DNA of 64,000 nt from Aliagarivorans marinus DSM 23064 (lineage in GTDB: Bacteria; Pseudomonadota; Gammaproteobacteria; Enterobacterales; Celerinatantimonadaceae). Location: NCBI RefSeq assembly GCF_000429485.1, contig NZ_KE386907.1, forward strand, positions 567,096 through 631,095, read 5' to 3'. The position numbers were made by a program, and so were the translations under genes. Under the pieces are notes generated by a model, which did no database searches, was not told where the DNA came from, and was given only the letters and a program-made list of their open reading frames with translations. Shown here piece by piece: positions 32,533 to 41,564 of the stretch (position 1 is the first letter of the stretch; each line of letters opens with the position of its first letter).

Positions 32533-35020
32533 TGCCCTGCTGTGGACCAGCTTGGCGCTGTGGCGCCACTATCTGCGTCACCCTTTGCAGCTACTGCTAT
32601 TGCTAGTGGGGGCCTGCTCGGGCGTGGTGATGATCGTCGGCGTACAGCTACTCAATCAGCAGGCCAAAGACAGCTACCAAGACGGCGAGCAGTTGCTTGG
32701 CCTGCAGCCCGCGGCCTACCTACAAGCAGAGTTTGGGCAAAGCCCGCTGCCTCAATCCGCCTACATCTGGCTACGCCGGCAAGGCTTTGATTCACTGGTG
32801 CCGATACTGCAGGGATCCTTGGCACTGGCCGAAGGTCAGATTGTCACGCTGATTGGCAGCGACCCGCTATCCAGTTTTCACTATCAAAGTACCAACAATG
32901 CAGCCCGCGATAGCTCCAGTGACAATCAGTTAGATATTGGCAGCTTTACCCTACCGCCCTATCAGATTTTGGTCAGTCGTGAACGTGCTAAGCAGCTCGG
33001 CTGGCAAGACGATACCGATGTATACAGCGCTGATGGCCGAAAACTCGCCCAGTGGCAGGCGGCGGATGAACAGGCGCTCGGCCATCAACTATGGGTCGAC
33101 ATCGGCTACGCCCAACAACTGCTCGGCCAGCCTCGGCTACTTAGCCAGATTGCGGTGCTTGATAATGAGCAAGCCGGACGCCTCAGCGAACTTCTGCCCG
33201 AGCTGAACCAGCGCTTTCCCTTCGATAGCCATTGGCAGCTTAGCTATCCCAGCTCGCCACTGGCGCTGGAGCAGATGGCCCAGCCACTGCACCTGAACTT
33301 GCGAGCCTTGGGGCTGCTGTCTTGGTTAGTGGGCTGCTTTATCGTGTTCAATGCTATTAGTTTTGCCCTGCAGGATCGCCGCCGCTTGCTGCATCAGCTG
33401 TTTCAAGCCGGGGTGACCCGTCAGCGCCTTGCGGCACTGCTAATCACTGAACAGGTGCTGCTGTGCGCAGTGGTAATTATCTTATCGGCACCGCTGAGCT
33501 GGCTGCTGGCCGAACAGCTGCTGCCAGCATTGGGGCGCTCACTCGCTCAGATATACGCGATCAACATCGATTATCGCTTCGCCTGGCGCAGCGATATCGT
33601 ACTCTACAGCGCCATCGCCGGTGGCTGCGCCTTTTTACTGGCCGCACTGTTCCCACTGCGTAGCGCCATCAAACAGATTGCCCAGCGCCCGGCCGCAGAT
33701 CTAGCCCCACAGCGCGGACAACGCCCCGAAGTGTTGGCGGGTATAGCGCTACTAGTGCTGTGCGTTGTGCTTGATTTGCTGGGACGATACACCCAGTGGG
33801 CGCTGCCACTTGGCTACCTGACACTGGCCTTGCTATTGCTGGGCAGTGGCTTGGTGGTACCCGCATTGTTGGTTGGCTTACTCAAACGCTTGCCGAGTCG
33901 ATTAGCCTCGCGCCTACCGCTGCAGCACTGGTCCTTGGGCGAGCTAGGCTGGCAGCTCAGTCGCAGCAAGCTGGCACTACTGGCCCTGGTATTGGCATTG
34001 ACCGCCAATGTCGGCCTTAACACCATGGTAGGCAGCTTTCGCCAAGCCGTGAGCGCTTGGCTCGACCAACGCTTGGTGGCTGATATCTACCTGCGCCCGG
34101 AGCAGGCCCAACCTCCATGGCTAAGCAAGCTACAGCAGCAAGATGTGACCTTGATTAGCCGGCGCAGCGTTTCACTCGACTATGGCATACAAGGACTGGA
34201 GGTAGTGGCACTGGACCGCCACCCACGCTTGCAGGACTCGATTTTAGATGCGCCGTTAAGTGAGCAGCAGCGACAACTGCTGGAGAACGGCCAAGGCCTG
34301 CTGATCAACCAACGGCTGCAACTGTTAGCTGGCGTGGCAATTGGCGATAACCTGCGCTTAGATAGCCAAGACTATCAAGTGCTGGCGGTCTACGCAGACT
34401 ATGGCAATCCACGTTTTCAGGTGTTCCTCGATATTGAGGTGTTTGCCAAACGTTGGCCGGGTGCCCGCGATGAGGGCATCGCACTCATGCTAGACAAGCC
34501 CAGTGAGCGAGCCGATTGGCTGCGTCGCTTGGTCGATGACTACGGCTTATCGCCCACGCAGATTATCGACCAGCAACAGATCCGCAGTATCGCCCTTAAG
34601 GTGTTCGAGCAAACCTTTGTAGCCACCAGCGCACTAAACCTGCTTACCTTGTTGATTGCCGCCTTGGGGCTCGCCTGTAACCTGCTGTTATTGGCCCAGC
34701 GACGCCGTTGTGGCCTGGCATTGCTGCACTCGATGGGCGTACAGCAATCCAGCTTAAAGCGGGTCAACTTGGCCCATTGGGGGTTACTCGGGGCGGTGAG
34801 CTGCCTGTTGGCACTCCCGCTGGGTATTGGCCTGGCTTGGCTGTTGATTAAGCGCCTCAACGTCTATGGTTTTGGCTGGGACTATCCACTGGTGTTGGCC
34901 AGCAGCAACTACCTGCAGATGGTGCTACTTAGCGCTGCTGTATGTGTATTGTGCGCCTGGCTGGCACAAAAACGTATTCATTGGCAGAACCTGCCCAATG
35001 AGCTAGGGAGTGGCAATTGA
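32519..35020 (+). CDS. large FtsX-domain ABC permease (AttFG-like fusion)
   Basis: The product of about 833 residues has two FtsX-type permease halves, each with a periplasmic domain followed by membrane helices: a first helix at the N-terminus (LLLLLVGACSGVVMIVGVQLL), a cluster in the middle, and a final four-helix group with the FtsX-like NLLLLAQRRRCGLALLHSMGV. The size suggests fusion of AttF- and AttG-type subunits. It starts inside the end of the ATPase gene and ends by overlapping the lipocalin-like gene at TTGA, so translation is coupled. The exported substrate is unknown; a lipid or lipoprotein is plausible. Confidence 0.85.
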   Translation: MMPASALLWTSLALWRHYLRHPLQLLLLLVGACSGVVMIVGVQLLNQQAKDSYQDGEQLLGLQPAAYLQAEFGQSPLPQSAYIWLRRQGFDSLVPILQGSLALAEGQIVTLIGSDPLSSFHYQSTNNAARDSSSDNQLDIGSFTLPPYQILVSRERAKQLGWQDDTDVYSADGRKLAQWQAADEQALGHQLWVDIGYAQQLLGQPRLLSQIAVLDNEQAGRLSELLPELNQRFPFDSHWQLSYPSSPLALEQMAQPLHLNLRALGLLSWLVGCFIVFNAISFALQDRRRLLHQLFQAGVTRQRLAALLITEQVLLCAVVIILSAPLSWLLAEQLLPALGRSLAQIYAINIDYRFAWRSDIVLYSAIAGGCAFLLAALFPLRSAIKQIAQRPAADLAPQRGQRPEVLAGIALLVLCVVLDLLGRYTQWALPLGYLTLALLLLGSGLVVPALLVGLLKRLPSRLASRLPLQHWSLGELGWQLSRSKLALLALVLALTANVGLNTMVGSFRQAVSAWLDQRLVADIYLRPEQAQPPWLSKLQQQDVTLISRRSVSLDYGIQGLEVVALDRHPRLQDSILDAPLSEQQRQLLENGQGLLINQRLQLLAGVAIGDNLRLDSQDYQVLAVYADYGNPRFQVFLDIEVFAKRWPGARDEGIALMLDKPSERADWLRRLVDDYGLSPTQIIDQQQIRSIALKVFEQTFVATSALNLLTLLIAALGLACNLLLLAQRRRCGLALLHSMGVQQSSLKRVNLAHWGLLGAVSCLLALPLGIGLAWLLIKRLNVYGFGWDYPLVLASSNYLQMVLLSAAVCVLCAWLAQKRIHWQNLPNELGSGN

Positions 35021-36225
35021 GACAAGTAGTGTATACAAGTCGCCGGCTATGGATCACCGCTATCCTCGTGGTTTTAGTGTTGTTGCTAGTGTATTCGTGG
35101 CTACCCCTTGGCGATGACAGTGCTCCGCCCACCCTGCAGTCTCAGCCTCAGTCACACGAACAGCCGTCGCGCAGCCGCGATGCCAGCCTACTTTCTGCCA
35201 ACTCGCAAGGTTATGCCCAAGCAAAGCCGGGAACAGCGCTGGAGTTTCCCCGCGACCACGGTGAGCATCCTGCCTATCGTATCGAATGGTGGTACTTAAC
35301 CGGTAATCTGGAAGATGACCAAGGGCGGCGCTACGGCGTACAGTACACCCTGTTTCGCTTGGCCTTGGCCGAACCCGACAAAGAAGGCCAACTCAGCTGC
35401 GAAGACTGGCGCTGCGGCCAGATGTATATGGCCCACGCGGCTTTAGGCTCAGCGGATTCCCACCGCTTTAAAGAGAAGTTCAGCCGTGGCGGCGTCGGCC
35501 TGGTCGATGTGCGAAGCCAACCGTTTAGCGCCTCCATCGAGCACTGGCGCTTTGCCAGTGAGGGCGAGGAGTTACTGCCGATTCAGCTTAACGTCAACGA
35601 AGCTGATTTTAGCTACAACCTGAGGGTAAGCGGTGATAGCAGACCAGTACTGCACGGCGACGGCGGATTCAGTCAAAAACACCCCAGCCAAACCGTCGGC
35701 TCGTACTATTACAGCCTCCCCCAACTTACGCTGGATGGCGAGATTGACATTGGTGAAGGACCAATCAAGGTGAGCGGCGAGGCTTGGGTCGACCGCGAAT
35801 GGAGCTCGCAATACCTTAGCGAAGAGCAACTTGGTTGGGACTGGCTGTCGCTCCACTTAGAAGACGGCCAAGCGCTAATGGCCTTTCGCTTGCGCCAACG
35901 CGATGGTAATCATTACATCTATGGCTCGCTGATTGATGCCAGCGGTAATGTCACTGCGCTCGATGGTGAACAGCTGATAATGCGACCTCTAGAGACGAGT
36001 GAGGTACTGCGAAATTTTCAAACGAAGTACTCTGCGCTAGCCAGCCACTTTACAACAGTGCCCACTCGATGGGCCTTAAGTCTGCCACAGCACCAATTAG
36101 AGCTGACTGTAGAAGCGCTTAACCCGCAACAATGGATGGATACCCTGTTCCCCTATTGGGAAGGCGCCGTTTATTGCCAGCCCCAAAGCCAGTGTCGAGG
36201 CTATCTGGAAATGACCGGATACTAA
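35017..36225 (+). CDS. AttH/CrtC-like lipocalin-domain protein
   Basis: The 402-residue protein begins with a membrane anchor or uncleaved signal (LWITAILVVLVLLLVYSWLPL). It then has the AttH/carotenoid-hydratase-like lipocalin repeats: EFPRDHGEHPAYRIEWWYLTGNL, LHGDGGFSQKHPSQTVGSYYYSLPQL, and VDREWSSQYLSEEQLGWDWLSLHL. AttH proteins occur as the last gene of ABC exporter operons of the AttEFGH type. It may bind the transported hydrophobic substrate in the periplasm. Start is a TTG overlapping the permease stop (TTGA). Confidence 0.85.
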   Translation: MRQVVYTSRRLWITAILVVLVLLLVYSWLPLGDDSAPPTLQSQPQSHEQPSRSRDASLLSANSQGYAQAKPGTALEFPRDHGEHPAYRIEWWYLTGNLEDDQGRRYGVQYTLFRLALAEPDKEGQLSCEDWRCGQMYMAHAALGSADSHRFKEKFSRGGVGLVDVRSQPFSASIEHWRFASEGEELLPIQLNVNEADFSYNLRVSGDSRPVLHGDGGFSQKHPSQTVGSYYYSLPQLTLDGEIDIGEGPIKVSGEAWVDREWSSQYLSEEQLGWDWLSLHLEDGQALMAFRLRQRDGNHYIYGSLIDASGNVTALDGEQLIMRPLETSEVLRNFQTKYSALASHFTTVPTRWALSLPQHQLELTVEALNPQQWMDTLFPYWEGAVYCQPQSQCRGYLEMTGY

Positions 36226-36469
36226 GCAAACACCTAGCAGCAAAGCCGGACTACAATCTTGGAGCTCGCTCACACTATAAGGCAACCTATCAACTGGAGA
36301 TTCATGCTAAATACGGTAACGTTAGCAGGCTCACAAGGAGCAAAGTTCGTAAAACCTAAACCAATTTCAACAATGGCTAGTCGGGCCAGAGTTACTTAAC
36401 TTTTAGACAAAATGGGAGCGCGTCCAGTAACGGGCTCATCAATAACGAAACCTAAACAAGAGAGAGCCA

Positions 36470-37888
36470 ATGAGTTTTCCAGAACAGTTTATTTGGGGCG
36501 CAGCCGCCGCCAGCTATCAGATTGAGGGGAATACCCAGGGCGTCGACGGATGTGGCGACTCGGTGTGGGATATGTGTTGTCGCCGCGACGGCTTCGTAAA
36601 AGGCGGTGACACCGGCTTTGTCGCCTGCGATCACTACAACCGCTTTGAAGAAGATGTCGCCATCATGAAGAAGATGGGGCTCAAGGCTTATCGCTTCAGC
36701 ATTATGTGGCCACGTGTGATGCCCAATGGCACTGGCGAGGTGAACGAAGCCGGCCTTGCTTTCTACGACAAGCTGATCGATACCTTGTTGGCTAACGATA
36801 TCGAACCATGGATTACCCTATTCCACTGGGACTACCCCACTGCCCTGTTCCACCGTGGCGGCTGGCTGAATGATGAGTCCAGCGATTGGTTCGCTGACTA
36901 TGTGCGTATCGTTGTTGAGCGCTACTCCGACCGAGTTAAGAACTGGTTTACCCTGAATGAGCCTCAGTGCTTTATTGGTTTGGGCCATCAAGACGGCAAC
37001 CATGCACCGGGTTTGCAACTGGCCCATGGCGAGATCAATCGCGCCTGGCATAACACCATGCTGGCCCACGGCAAAGCTGTAAGCATTTTGCGCAACGAAG
37101 CCAAACTGCCTGCTAAGGTAGGCGCAGCGCCTTGCTTCCGCACCTATGTACCCGCATCAGATAAGCCAGAAGATATTGAAGCTGCTCGTCAAGCCACCTT
37201 TGCGGTAAGCGAAAAACACATGTTCCAAGCAAGCTGGTTTATGGACCCGATTACCAAGGGTGAGTACCCCGCTGATGGCATGGCGCTATATGGCGATGAT
37301 GCCCCCGTCGTCAAATCCGGTGACATGGCGCTTATCTGCCAAGAGCTGGATTTTGTCGGTTACAACGTATACGAGTCTGCGACCGTTCGCGCCGGTGAAG
37401 ATGGCAAGCCCGAGTTGGTAGACTACCCCAATGACTATCCTCGCACCCACTTCGACTGGCCGGTAACGCCCGAGTCGTTGCGCTGGGGCAGCCAGTTCCT
37501 GTACGAACGTTACGGCAAGCCTATCATCGTGACCGAGAACGGCCTAAGCACCAACGATTGGGTGGGCGTAGACGGCAAAGTGAACGACTATGGTCGCATC
37601 GACTTCCTAACCCGCTACCTGCGTGGTTTACACCAAAGCATCGAAGCTGGCACCGAAGTACTGGGTTACTTCCAGTGGTCGATTATGGACAACTTCGAGT
37701 GGGCAGCAGGCTACAGCCAGCGCTTTGGCTTGGTGCATATCGACTATGCCACGCAGAAACGGACCATGAAGCAGTCAGCATACTGGTACGGCGAGCAGAT
37801 TGCCTCTAACGGAGCTCAACTGATTGGTAAAGAAGCACGAGAGTGCTGGCCAGAAGTGGAGAGCTACGGCAGCAATATCGGCCGATAA
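36470..37888 (+). CDS. GH1 beta-glucosidase
   Basis: The 472-residue protein is a full-length family 1 glycoside hydrolase. It has the N-terminal signature FIWGAAAASYQIEGN, the acid/base glutamate in FTLNEPQC, and the nucleophile in IIVTENGL. It cleaves terminal beta-glucosides such as cellobiose or other beta-linked oligosaccharides; no signal peptide is present, so it acts in the cytoplasm. It is monocistronic between the ABC exporter operon and a strong terminator. It could finish the breakdown of oligosaccharides from extracellular enzymes, but no transporter is linked directly. Confidence 0.95.
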   Translation: MSFPEQFIWGAAAASYQIEGNTQGVDGCGDSVWDMCCRRDGFVKGGDTGFVACDHYNRFEEDVAIMKKMGLKAYRFSIMWPRVMPNGTGEVNEAGLAFYDKLIDTLLANDIEPWITLFHWDYPTALFHRGGWLNDESSDWFADYVRIVVERYSDRVKNWFTLNEPQCFIGLGHQDGNHAPGLQLAHGEINRAWHNTMLAHGKAVSILRNEAKLPAKVGAAPCFRTYVPASDKPEDIEAARQATFAVSEKHMFQASWFMDPITKGEYPADGMALYGDDAPVVKSGDMALICQELDFVGYNVYESATVRAGEDGKPELVDYPNDYPRTHFDWPVTPESLRWGSQFLYERYGKPIIVTENGLSTNDWVGVDGKVNDYGRIDFLTRYLRGLHQSIEAGTEVLGYFQWSIMDNFEWAAGYSQRFGLVHIDYATQKRTMKQSAYWYGEQIASNGAQLIGKEARECWPEVESYGSNIGR

Positions 37889-37903
37889 GCGCTCATAAAC
37901 AAC

Positions 37904-37926
37904 AAAGCCCCAATAATTGGGGCTTT
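37904..37926 (+). terminator. rho-independent terminator after the GH1 gene
   Basis: AAAGCCCC and GGGGCTTT form a perfect 8-bp stem with a 7-base loop, 16 bases after the stop codon. The A and T ends make it potentially bidirectional. Confidence 0.8.
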
Positions 37927-38036
37927 CACGTCAGAGAATGGCTACTTGGCTTCTAAAGCTAGGTAGCTTTTTTATTCCATCTCAATTTACTTAATGTTCA
38001 GATTTTGCCTCTCCTCCTTGAACGTAAAACGAGTCT

Positions 38037-38291
38037 GTGTTGAAAGCAACAACTCCAGAGGTGGTTGTGCCTGTAGAGCCGGTCGCAGCGGTGATAGGAA
38101 AGGCTTCCAAAGAACGTTAATCTATGTGGGGGAACAGGAAGTAATCACAGGACCCAATGGTACCGGCAAGATCGACGAGGAAGGGTTTCACTGTACCCGA
38201 ACAAGAGCAACACTTCTCGGTGAGAGATATCGCATTTATGGTATGGAACCACATCGCAATAAGTAAACCTACGGTTAGTGAAGCTTGTTGA
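38037..38291 (+). pseudogene. possible decayed reading frame with internal stops
   Basis: In one frame the translation looks protein-like (VLKATTPEVVVPVEPVAA, then GFTVPEQEQHFSVRDIAFMV and WNHIAISKPTVSEAC) but is broken by stops at 38118 and 38142. A second frame (37994-38266) is open but cysteine- and arginine-rich and lacks a ribosome binding site. I recognise no family. The stretch differs from its surroundings in having no intact gene for about 400 bases after the GH1 terminator. It may be the remains of a transferred gene. Confidence 0.25.
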
Positions 38292-38294
38292 GAG

Positions 38295-38687
38295 ATGTTC
38301 GTAGTAGAGAGGGGGGAGGAAGTGCTTTACAAAACTAGCGTTGAAAACAGCCTATTTATTATGGGATTGTACTTGTTTGTTGGTGGTCATTTGGCATGGG
38401 GAATGATACAGATGAAGGACTGGAGTTGGTCGTCATTACTGCCCGCAGCCTTATCTATTGTGATTCTTTTGTCGTTATATTTTCGAGTCTCTTTTTTGAA
38501 AGGGCTCTTGCAGACATGGTCAGGACTCCTTTCAATAATGTTACTTGGTAGAGTAATTCAATGGTTCTATGGCCATCGGGCTGGCATTTATAGCGAACTG
38601 GGGTTTGGTTTTTATCACAATTTCTTAGTGTTGGTCTGTGCGATTTTGATTTTTTGGGCTTCGCAACGTTTTATTTTAAAAACCTAG
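38295..38687 (+). CDS. small four-helix membrane protein, low GC
   Basis: The 130-residue protein has about four hydrophobic segments (FIMGLYLFVGGHLAWGM, LLPAALSIVILLSLYF, GLLSIMLLGRVIQWF, FLVLVCAILIFWA). I do not recognise the family. Its GC content looks clearly below the window average and it follows a decayed frame, which suggests a transferred piece. The start is uncertain: no good Shine-Dalgarno precedes the ATG at 38295, and a GTG at 38322 follows a purine-rich GGGAGGAA too closely. A membrane immunity protein is one possible reading, not supported by any toxin gene here. Confidence 0.55.
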   Translation: MFVVERGEEVLYKTSVENSLFIMGLYLFVGGHLAWGMIQMKDWSWSSLLPAALSIVILLSLYFRVSFLKGLLQTWSGLLSIMLLGRVIQWFYGHRAGIYSELGFGFYHNFLVLVCAILIFWASQRFILKT

Positions 38688-38796
38688 CTGAGTTGTTCCT
38701 TCTAAATATGCTGAAGGCTCAGCCCCTTGAGTTGTTTAGCATTTCTATGGTGTGCCAGCAGCTACGCGGTTGATAAGCCATATAAATCGACAGGAT

Positions 38797-38831
38797 AAAA
38801 AAGGGCTACCCATACTTTCTCATGAGCAGCC
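38797..38831 (-). terminator. rho-independent terminator of the coiled-coil protein gene
   Basis: On the minus strand GGCTGCTCAT and ATGGGTAGCC form a 10-bp stem with two G-T pairs and an 8-base loop, followed by CTTTTTT. It lies 50 bases after the stop codon. Confidence 0.75.
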
Positions 38832-38882
38832 ACAGTTTCACTTTATTGCTCGACCTTTTGGGCTTTTTATCGCAACCAGAGC

Positions 38883-39197
38883 TTAAGAAAACTTAGCGTC
38901 TTTTAGCTTTTTAGCGAGCTGGCGGCGCTCAGCAGAGAGTTCAGCATTCTTGATGGTGTATTCATCGACACGGTCTTCATAGTCACCACGCATATTCTCG
39001 ATGATGATTTTGACTTCCTCGACGCTCATGTCTGATTGGATGTAGTTGTTCAGGTTATCGAGCAGCTCAACCCGCTTGCTGTTGTCGCGGATCTTCTTCT
39101 CGATATCGGTCATTTCCCGTTTTAGTTTGTTGCGGCGACGGCTCATCGATACCAGCTCTAATACGCGTGCAACCTGCTCTGCATTCTTCTTATCCAT
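38883..39197 (-). CDS. small coiled-coil protein of unknown function
   Basis: The product of 104 residues is almost wholly helical and highly charged, with heptad-like leucines ([39 protein letters not shown]). It has no cysteine, membrane segment or catalytic motif. It probably forms a dimeric coiled coil. I do not recognise a named family. GAGGAA precedes the ATG at 39197, and a clear terminator follows, so it is a genuine monocistronic gene. Confidence 0.75.
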   Translation of the reverse strand: MDKKNAEQVARVLELVSMSRRRNKLKREMTDIEKKIRDNSKRVELLDNLNNYIQSDMSVEEVKIIIENMRGDYEDRVDEYTIKNAELSAERRQLAKKLKDAKFS

Positions 39198-39343
39198 CAC
39201 GTTTCCTCGGTGACAACTCTCGAACCGGTGGGAAGGCGCAAGCCCACCACCAAATAATTACTCGAAAGAGTATATCAAGCGCTGACCAAGAGAAAACACG
39301 CAAACTGTATCAGCGGGGTTACATAACGCTGGAGCGCTGACCG

Positions 39344-40078
39344 TTACTTTTTACGTCGCAGTAGCAACAAGCCTAACAACCCAGCCATGAGTGCCGCTAC
39401 CGGTGGTTCATTAACATCGCTCACCACCCGCCCACGAACCTGTTGTAACGGCGTCACCACCACGGTGTGATTATCACTTTCAAAGTTGGAGCCATAAAAA
39501 CGGATGCTCTCAATCCGCGATTGCTGATCGGTGGCAAACAAGTTGACGAAAGCGTAAGGCTCGCGCTTGTTTTTCCCCAAGTAGTTGGTATTGGGATTCC
39601 CCATATGCGCATCACTAAGGGCCTCTGCATCGTAGATAGCTTGAGTGGTGAAGTGATGGCTGTTGTTTAAGGTGTCTACATCGAGCAGGTTTCCGCCATC
39701 TCCGGCGCTCCACCAAAAACCGAAATAGCTAATCGGCTGGTCGAAAACAAGTTCAATTTGGTTGCCTCCTCGGGAAGTAAACAAATAGTTGCCCTCCCCA
39801 TCTGCGCCACCGTACTGGCCGTGAGGTACGATATTGCCCGAACCACTTAACACCGAGTAGGTACCGATCTCCGTCTCTACATCTTCGACAAAGCTACCCT
39901 CGCCCCACTCATCAAAGTTCTCAACTATCTTCGTGCCGGTGACTTGAGAGTCTTGGATCCCAGCCTCTTCGATGGTCAGTATCAGACCAGCATGGGCTGA
40001 CGCTGACATGGCAAGCCAAGCAAATGCTGCTGTCGCAATGTGAGACAGGCGCGCTGTTAGGTTAGTGTCTTGCTGCAT
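39344..40078 (-). CDS. PEP-CTERM-type exported protein
   Basis: The product of 244 residues starts with a signal peptide (SHIATAAFAWLAMSASAHA) and ends with a PEP-CTERM sorting tail: an NEPPVAALM motif, a hydrophobic helix, and the basic end RRKK. Such tails are cut by exosortase EpsH/XrtA, and the proteins go to the outer surface or extracellular matrix. The mature part is a beta-rich adhesion-like domain (FDQPISYFGFWWSAGDGGN). The ATG at 40078 follows GGGAG, so the longer upstream frame is discounted. No exosortase or polysaccharide genes are nearby; this would be a distant substrate. Confidence 0.82.
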   Translation of the reverse strand: MQQDTNLTARLSHIATAAFAWLAMSASAHAGLILTIEEAGIQDSQVTGTKIVENFDEWGEGSFVEDVETEIGTYSVLSGSGNIVPHGQYGGADGEGNYLFTSRGGNQIELVFDQPISYFGFWWSAGDGGNLLDVDTLNNSHHFTTQAIYDAEALSDAHMGNPNTNYLGKNKREPYAFVNLFATDQQSRIESIRFYGSNFESDNHTVVVTPLQQVRGRVVSDVNEPPVAALMAGLLGLLLLRRKK

Positions 40079-40291
40079 ATCGTTCTCCCGTATGTGCAAT
40101 AGCGTCACACAGGATGTAGAGCAATTCCCGTTCCAAGCGAACTCTTTAAAATTACCTATATTTTTCAGTGAATTAGTGAACTCGCATAATGCGAAAACCG
40201 CTAACAGCGAAGGAATGGCTGTTGCAATTTGCAATTACAGAACTAGACCAATAAATACTCCGTGAACCGAGCACGACCAAACCGCAGGCAC

Positions 40292-40316
40292 AAAAAAAGC
40301 TGCCCGGAGGCAGCTT
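40292..40316 (-). terminator. rho-independent terminator of the mal operon
   Basis: AAGCTGCC and GGCAGCTT form a perfect 8-bp stem with a 4-base loop; on the minus strand a run of T follows. It lies 25 bases downstream of malK. Confidence 0.9.
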
Positions 40317-40340
40317 AAATTCAGGCTAATGAAGCGACGT

Positions 40341-41477
40341 TTAGTCCTTGTTGTACTTGGCAGTACGAGGGAAGGCTACGCCGTCTTTGTCAAACAGGTA
40401 ACAGGCGTCGGTAGGCAGACCTACTTTCAGCTCTTGGCCCGCTTCTGCAGGGAACTCTGGGCGTGCTTTAAAGGTAAAGTCGTTGCCATCTACGTCCATG
40501 TACACGTAAGACTCCGAGCCCAAGTGCTCAGTAACCTGCACGGTACCGGTGATTTGACAATCAGCGTGCGCGTGGCCCACTTCTACCAAGTGCTCAGGAC
40601 GGCAGCCTAGCTCAACCTTGTCACCAACTTGCGCAGAGCTGGTGTCTACCGCAGCAACGATCTCATCACCCGTGTACAGGCGGATACGGCTAGTCTTGTC
40701 GCCTTTCTCAACCAGCTCACCGGCCAGGAAGTTCATCTTCGGCGAACCGATGAAGCCTGCAACGAACTTGTTGGCAGGGTTGTGGTATAGCTCTAGTGGC
40801 TCACCGAACTGCTCAAGGTTAGTTGGCGCATCAGGGTTGAGCGGGCTTAGTACCACAATCTTGTCGGCCAGGGTCATTGCTTCCACCTGGTCGTGGGTTA
40901 CGTAGATGATGGTTGAGTTTAGCTCTTTGTGTAGCTTGGCAATCTCGATACGCATCTTCACACGCAGCGCTGCATCCAGGTTAGACAGAGGTTCGTCGAA
41001 CAGGAATACGCTTGGTTGTTGAACGATACAACGGCCAATTGCTACACGCTGACGCTGACCACCACTTAGCTCTTTAGGCTTACGGTCCAGCAGCGGGGTT
41101 AGGCCCAAGATGTCAGAGGCGTGGTCAACACGCTCGTCGATGGTTTTCTTGTCCAGCTTCTTCAGCTTAAGGCCGAAATTCATGTTTTCGCGCAGATCCA
41201 TGTGTGGATACAGTGCATAAGACTGGAACACCATACCTACGTTACGGTCTACCGGTGGAACGTCGTTCATGTAGTTGCCACCGATCTTCAGCTCACCGCT
41301 GGTGATGTCTTCCAGACCCGCAATCATACGTAGCAGGGTTGATTTACCACAACCTGATGGACCTACGAATACGATGAACTCTCCGTTTGCGATGTTTAGG
41401 TTGATGTCACGCAGGGTGTCCTGGTGAATTGCCGGGTCATAGTTTTTACGTACGTTGTTTAGAATTACTTCAGCCAT
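40341..41477 (-). CDS. malK: maltose/maltodextrin ABC transporter ATPase
   Basis: The product of 378 residues has the ATPase core with Walker A (GPSGCGKST), Q-loop (VFQSYALYPHMDLRENM), signature LSGGQRQRVAIGR, Walker B (VFLFDEPLSNLDA) and H-loop (THDQVEAMTLADKIVVL). A C-terminal regulatory OB-like domain follows from about residue 240. It powers maltodextrin uptake through MalFG and is also a target of inducer-exclusion control. GGAG precedes the ATG at 41477. It is the last gene of malEFGK, ending at a strong terminator. The closest match is MalK rather than UgpC, given the flanking genes. Confidence 0.95.
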   Translation of the reverse strand: MAEVILNNVRKNYDPAIHQDTLRDINLNIANGEFIVFVGPSGCGKSTLLRMIAGLEDITSGELKIGGNYMNDVPPVDRNVGMVFQSYALYPHMDLRENMNFGLKLKKLDKKTIDERVDHASDILGLTPLLDRKPKELSGGQRQRVAIGRCIVQQPSVFLFDEPLSNLDAALRVKMRIEIAKLHKELNSTIIYVTHDQVEAMTLADKIVVLSPLNPDAPTNLEQFGEPLELYHNPANKFVAGFIGSPKMNFLAGELVEKGDKTSRIRLYTGDEIVAAVDTSSAQVGDKVELGCRPEHLVEVGHAHADCQITGTVQVTEHLGSESYVYMDVDGNDFTFKARPEFPAEAGQELKVGLPTDACYLFDKDGVAFPRTAKYNKD

Positions 41478-41564
41478 TCTCAGCTCCAATATAAACAGCG
41501 CTGTGCTGCTTAATCGTTTAAATCTTGTGTTACCGGGCCGCGCTACGGCCCGCCTAAAAATTAA

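Noticed and set aside
37994-38266. Open 90-codon frame after the GH1 terminator
   Set aside because: It lacks a ribosome binding site and has Cys/Arg-rich, unpatterned sequence; treated as part of a decayed stretch.
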